Part shown: in pieces, positions 32,133 to 32,149 of the stretch
Layout: each line of letters starts with the position of its first letter
Position numbering within the stretch: position 1 is the stretch's first letter
Assembly (NCBI GenBank): GCA_022771265.1
Contig: JALFCG010000084.1
Location: 1-32,149 of the forward strand
Length of the DNA stretch: 32,149 nucleotides
Direction of reading: 5' to 3'
From: Prevotella sp.
GTDB lineage: Bacteria > Bacteroidota > Bacteroidia > Bacteroidales > Bacteroidaceae
Translations under genes and position numbers: made by a program
The notes under the pieces: generated by a model
The model's database searches: none
What the model was told of the DNA's origin: nothing
What the model saw: the letters and a program-made list of their open reading frames with translations, nothing else

Positions 32133-32149
32133 CAAGCTGTATCCAACAG

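Overview
The window looks like the chromosome of a gut or rumen Bacteroidales, most likely Prevotella/Segatella-like. The evidence is Bacteroidota-type promoters (TAnnTTTG -7 boxes at matching distances), little sign of Shine-Dalgarno sites, a SusC-type TonB receptor remnant, GH26/GH130/GH31 enzymes, and typical Bacteroidales AAA-ATPase-like (DUF1703-type) gene debris. No tRNA, rRNA, insertion sequence or CRISPR array was seen.

Layout. (1) 1-5180: two pieces of a broken AAA-ATPase-like gene flank an intact ATPase_2-type gene (minus strand), a secreted esterase and a Cu/Zn-type permease with a fused HMA domain. (2) 5162-11916: an AraC-family regulator is divergent from a complete tripartite RND efflux operon (adaptor, pump, TolC). 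The spacer carries GAACA half-sites phased by 21 bp, in mirror-image geometry in front of both promoters. (3) 11917-12564: a 650-bp gene-poor stretch holds two different arrays with a 21-bp period, a stray 26-bp word shared with the esterase gene, and a strong hairpin terminator. (4) 12565-21452: a beta-mannan utilisation locus. On the minus strand an intact GH26 lipoprotein follows a deletion scar that joins two pieces of a SusC gene to the 3' end of a second GH26 gene. On the plus strand an operon encodes a CE7-like acetyl esterase, a GH130 mannosylglucose phosphorylase, a GPH sugar symporter, a mannobiose/cellobiose 2-epimerase and an AraC regulator. The divergent promoters share an 18-bp site placed twice, 21 bp apart, at identical distances from both -7 boxes. 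(5) 21597-32023: a tightly packed minus-strand run of ychF, lgt, GH31, UPF1-like helicase, steroid 5-alpha-reductase-like membrane protein, Old Yellow Enzyme-like reductase and a TPR histidine kinase.

How the genes work together. The mannan genes fit the pathway known from Bacteroides fragilis: GH26 releases mannobiose, the GPH symporter imports it, the epimerase makes mannosylglucose, and GH130 phosphorolyses it to mannose-1-phosphate and glucose. The local SusC/SusD import system has been lost by deletion, but its promoter survives and now lies about 1.1 kb upstream of the intact GH26.

The most exciting candidates are: the paired steroid-type double-bond reductases (SRD5A-like plus OYE-like), translationally coupled to a sensor kinase that carries an AraC-type half-HTH ahead of its kinase core; and the mirrored, helically phased AraC-style operators in both divergent spacers.
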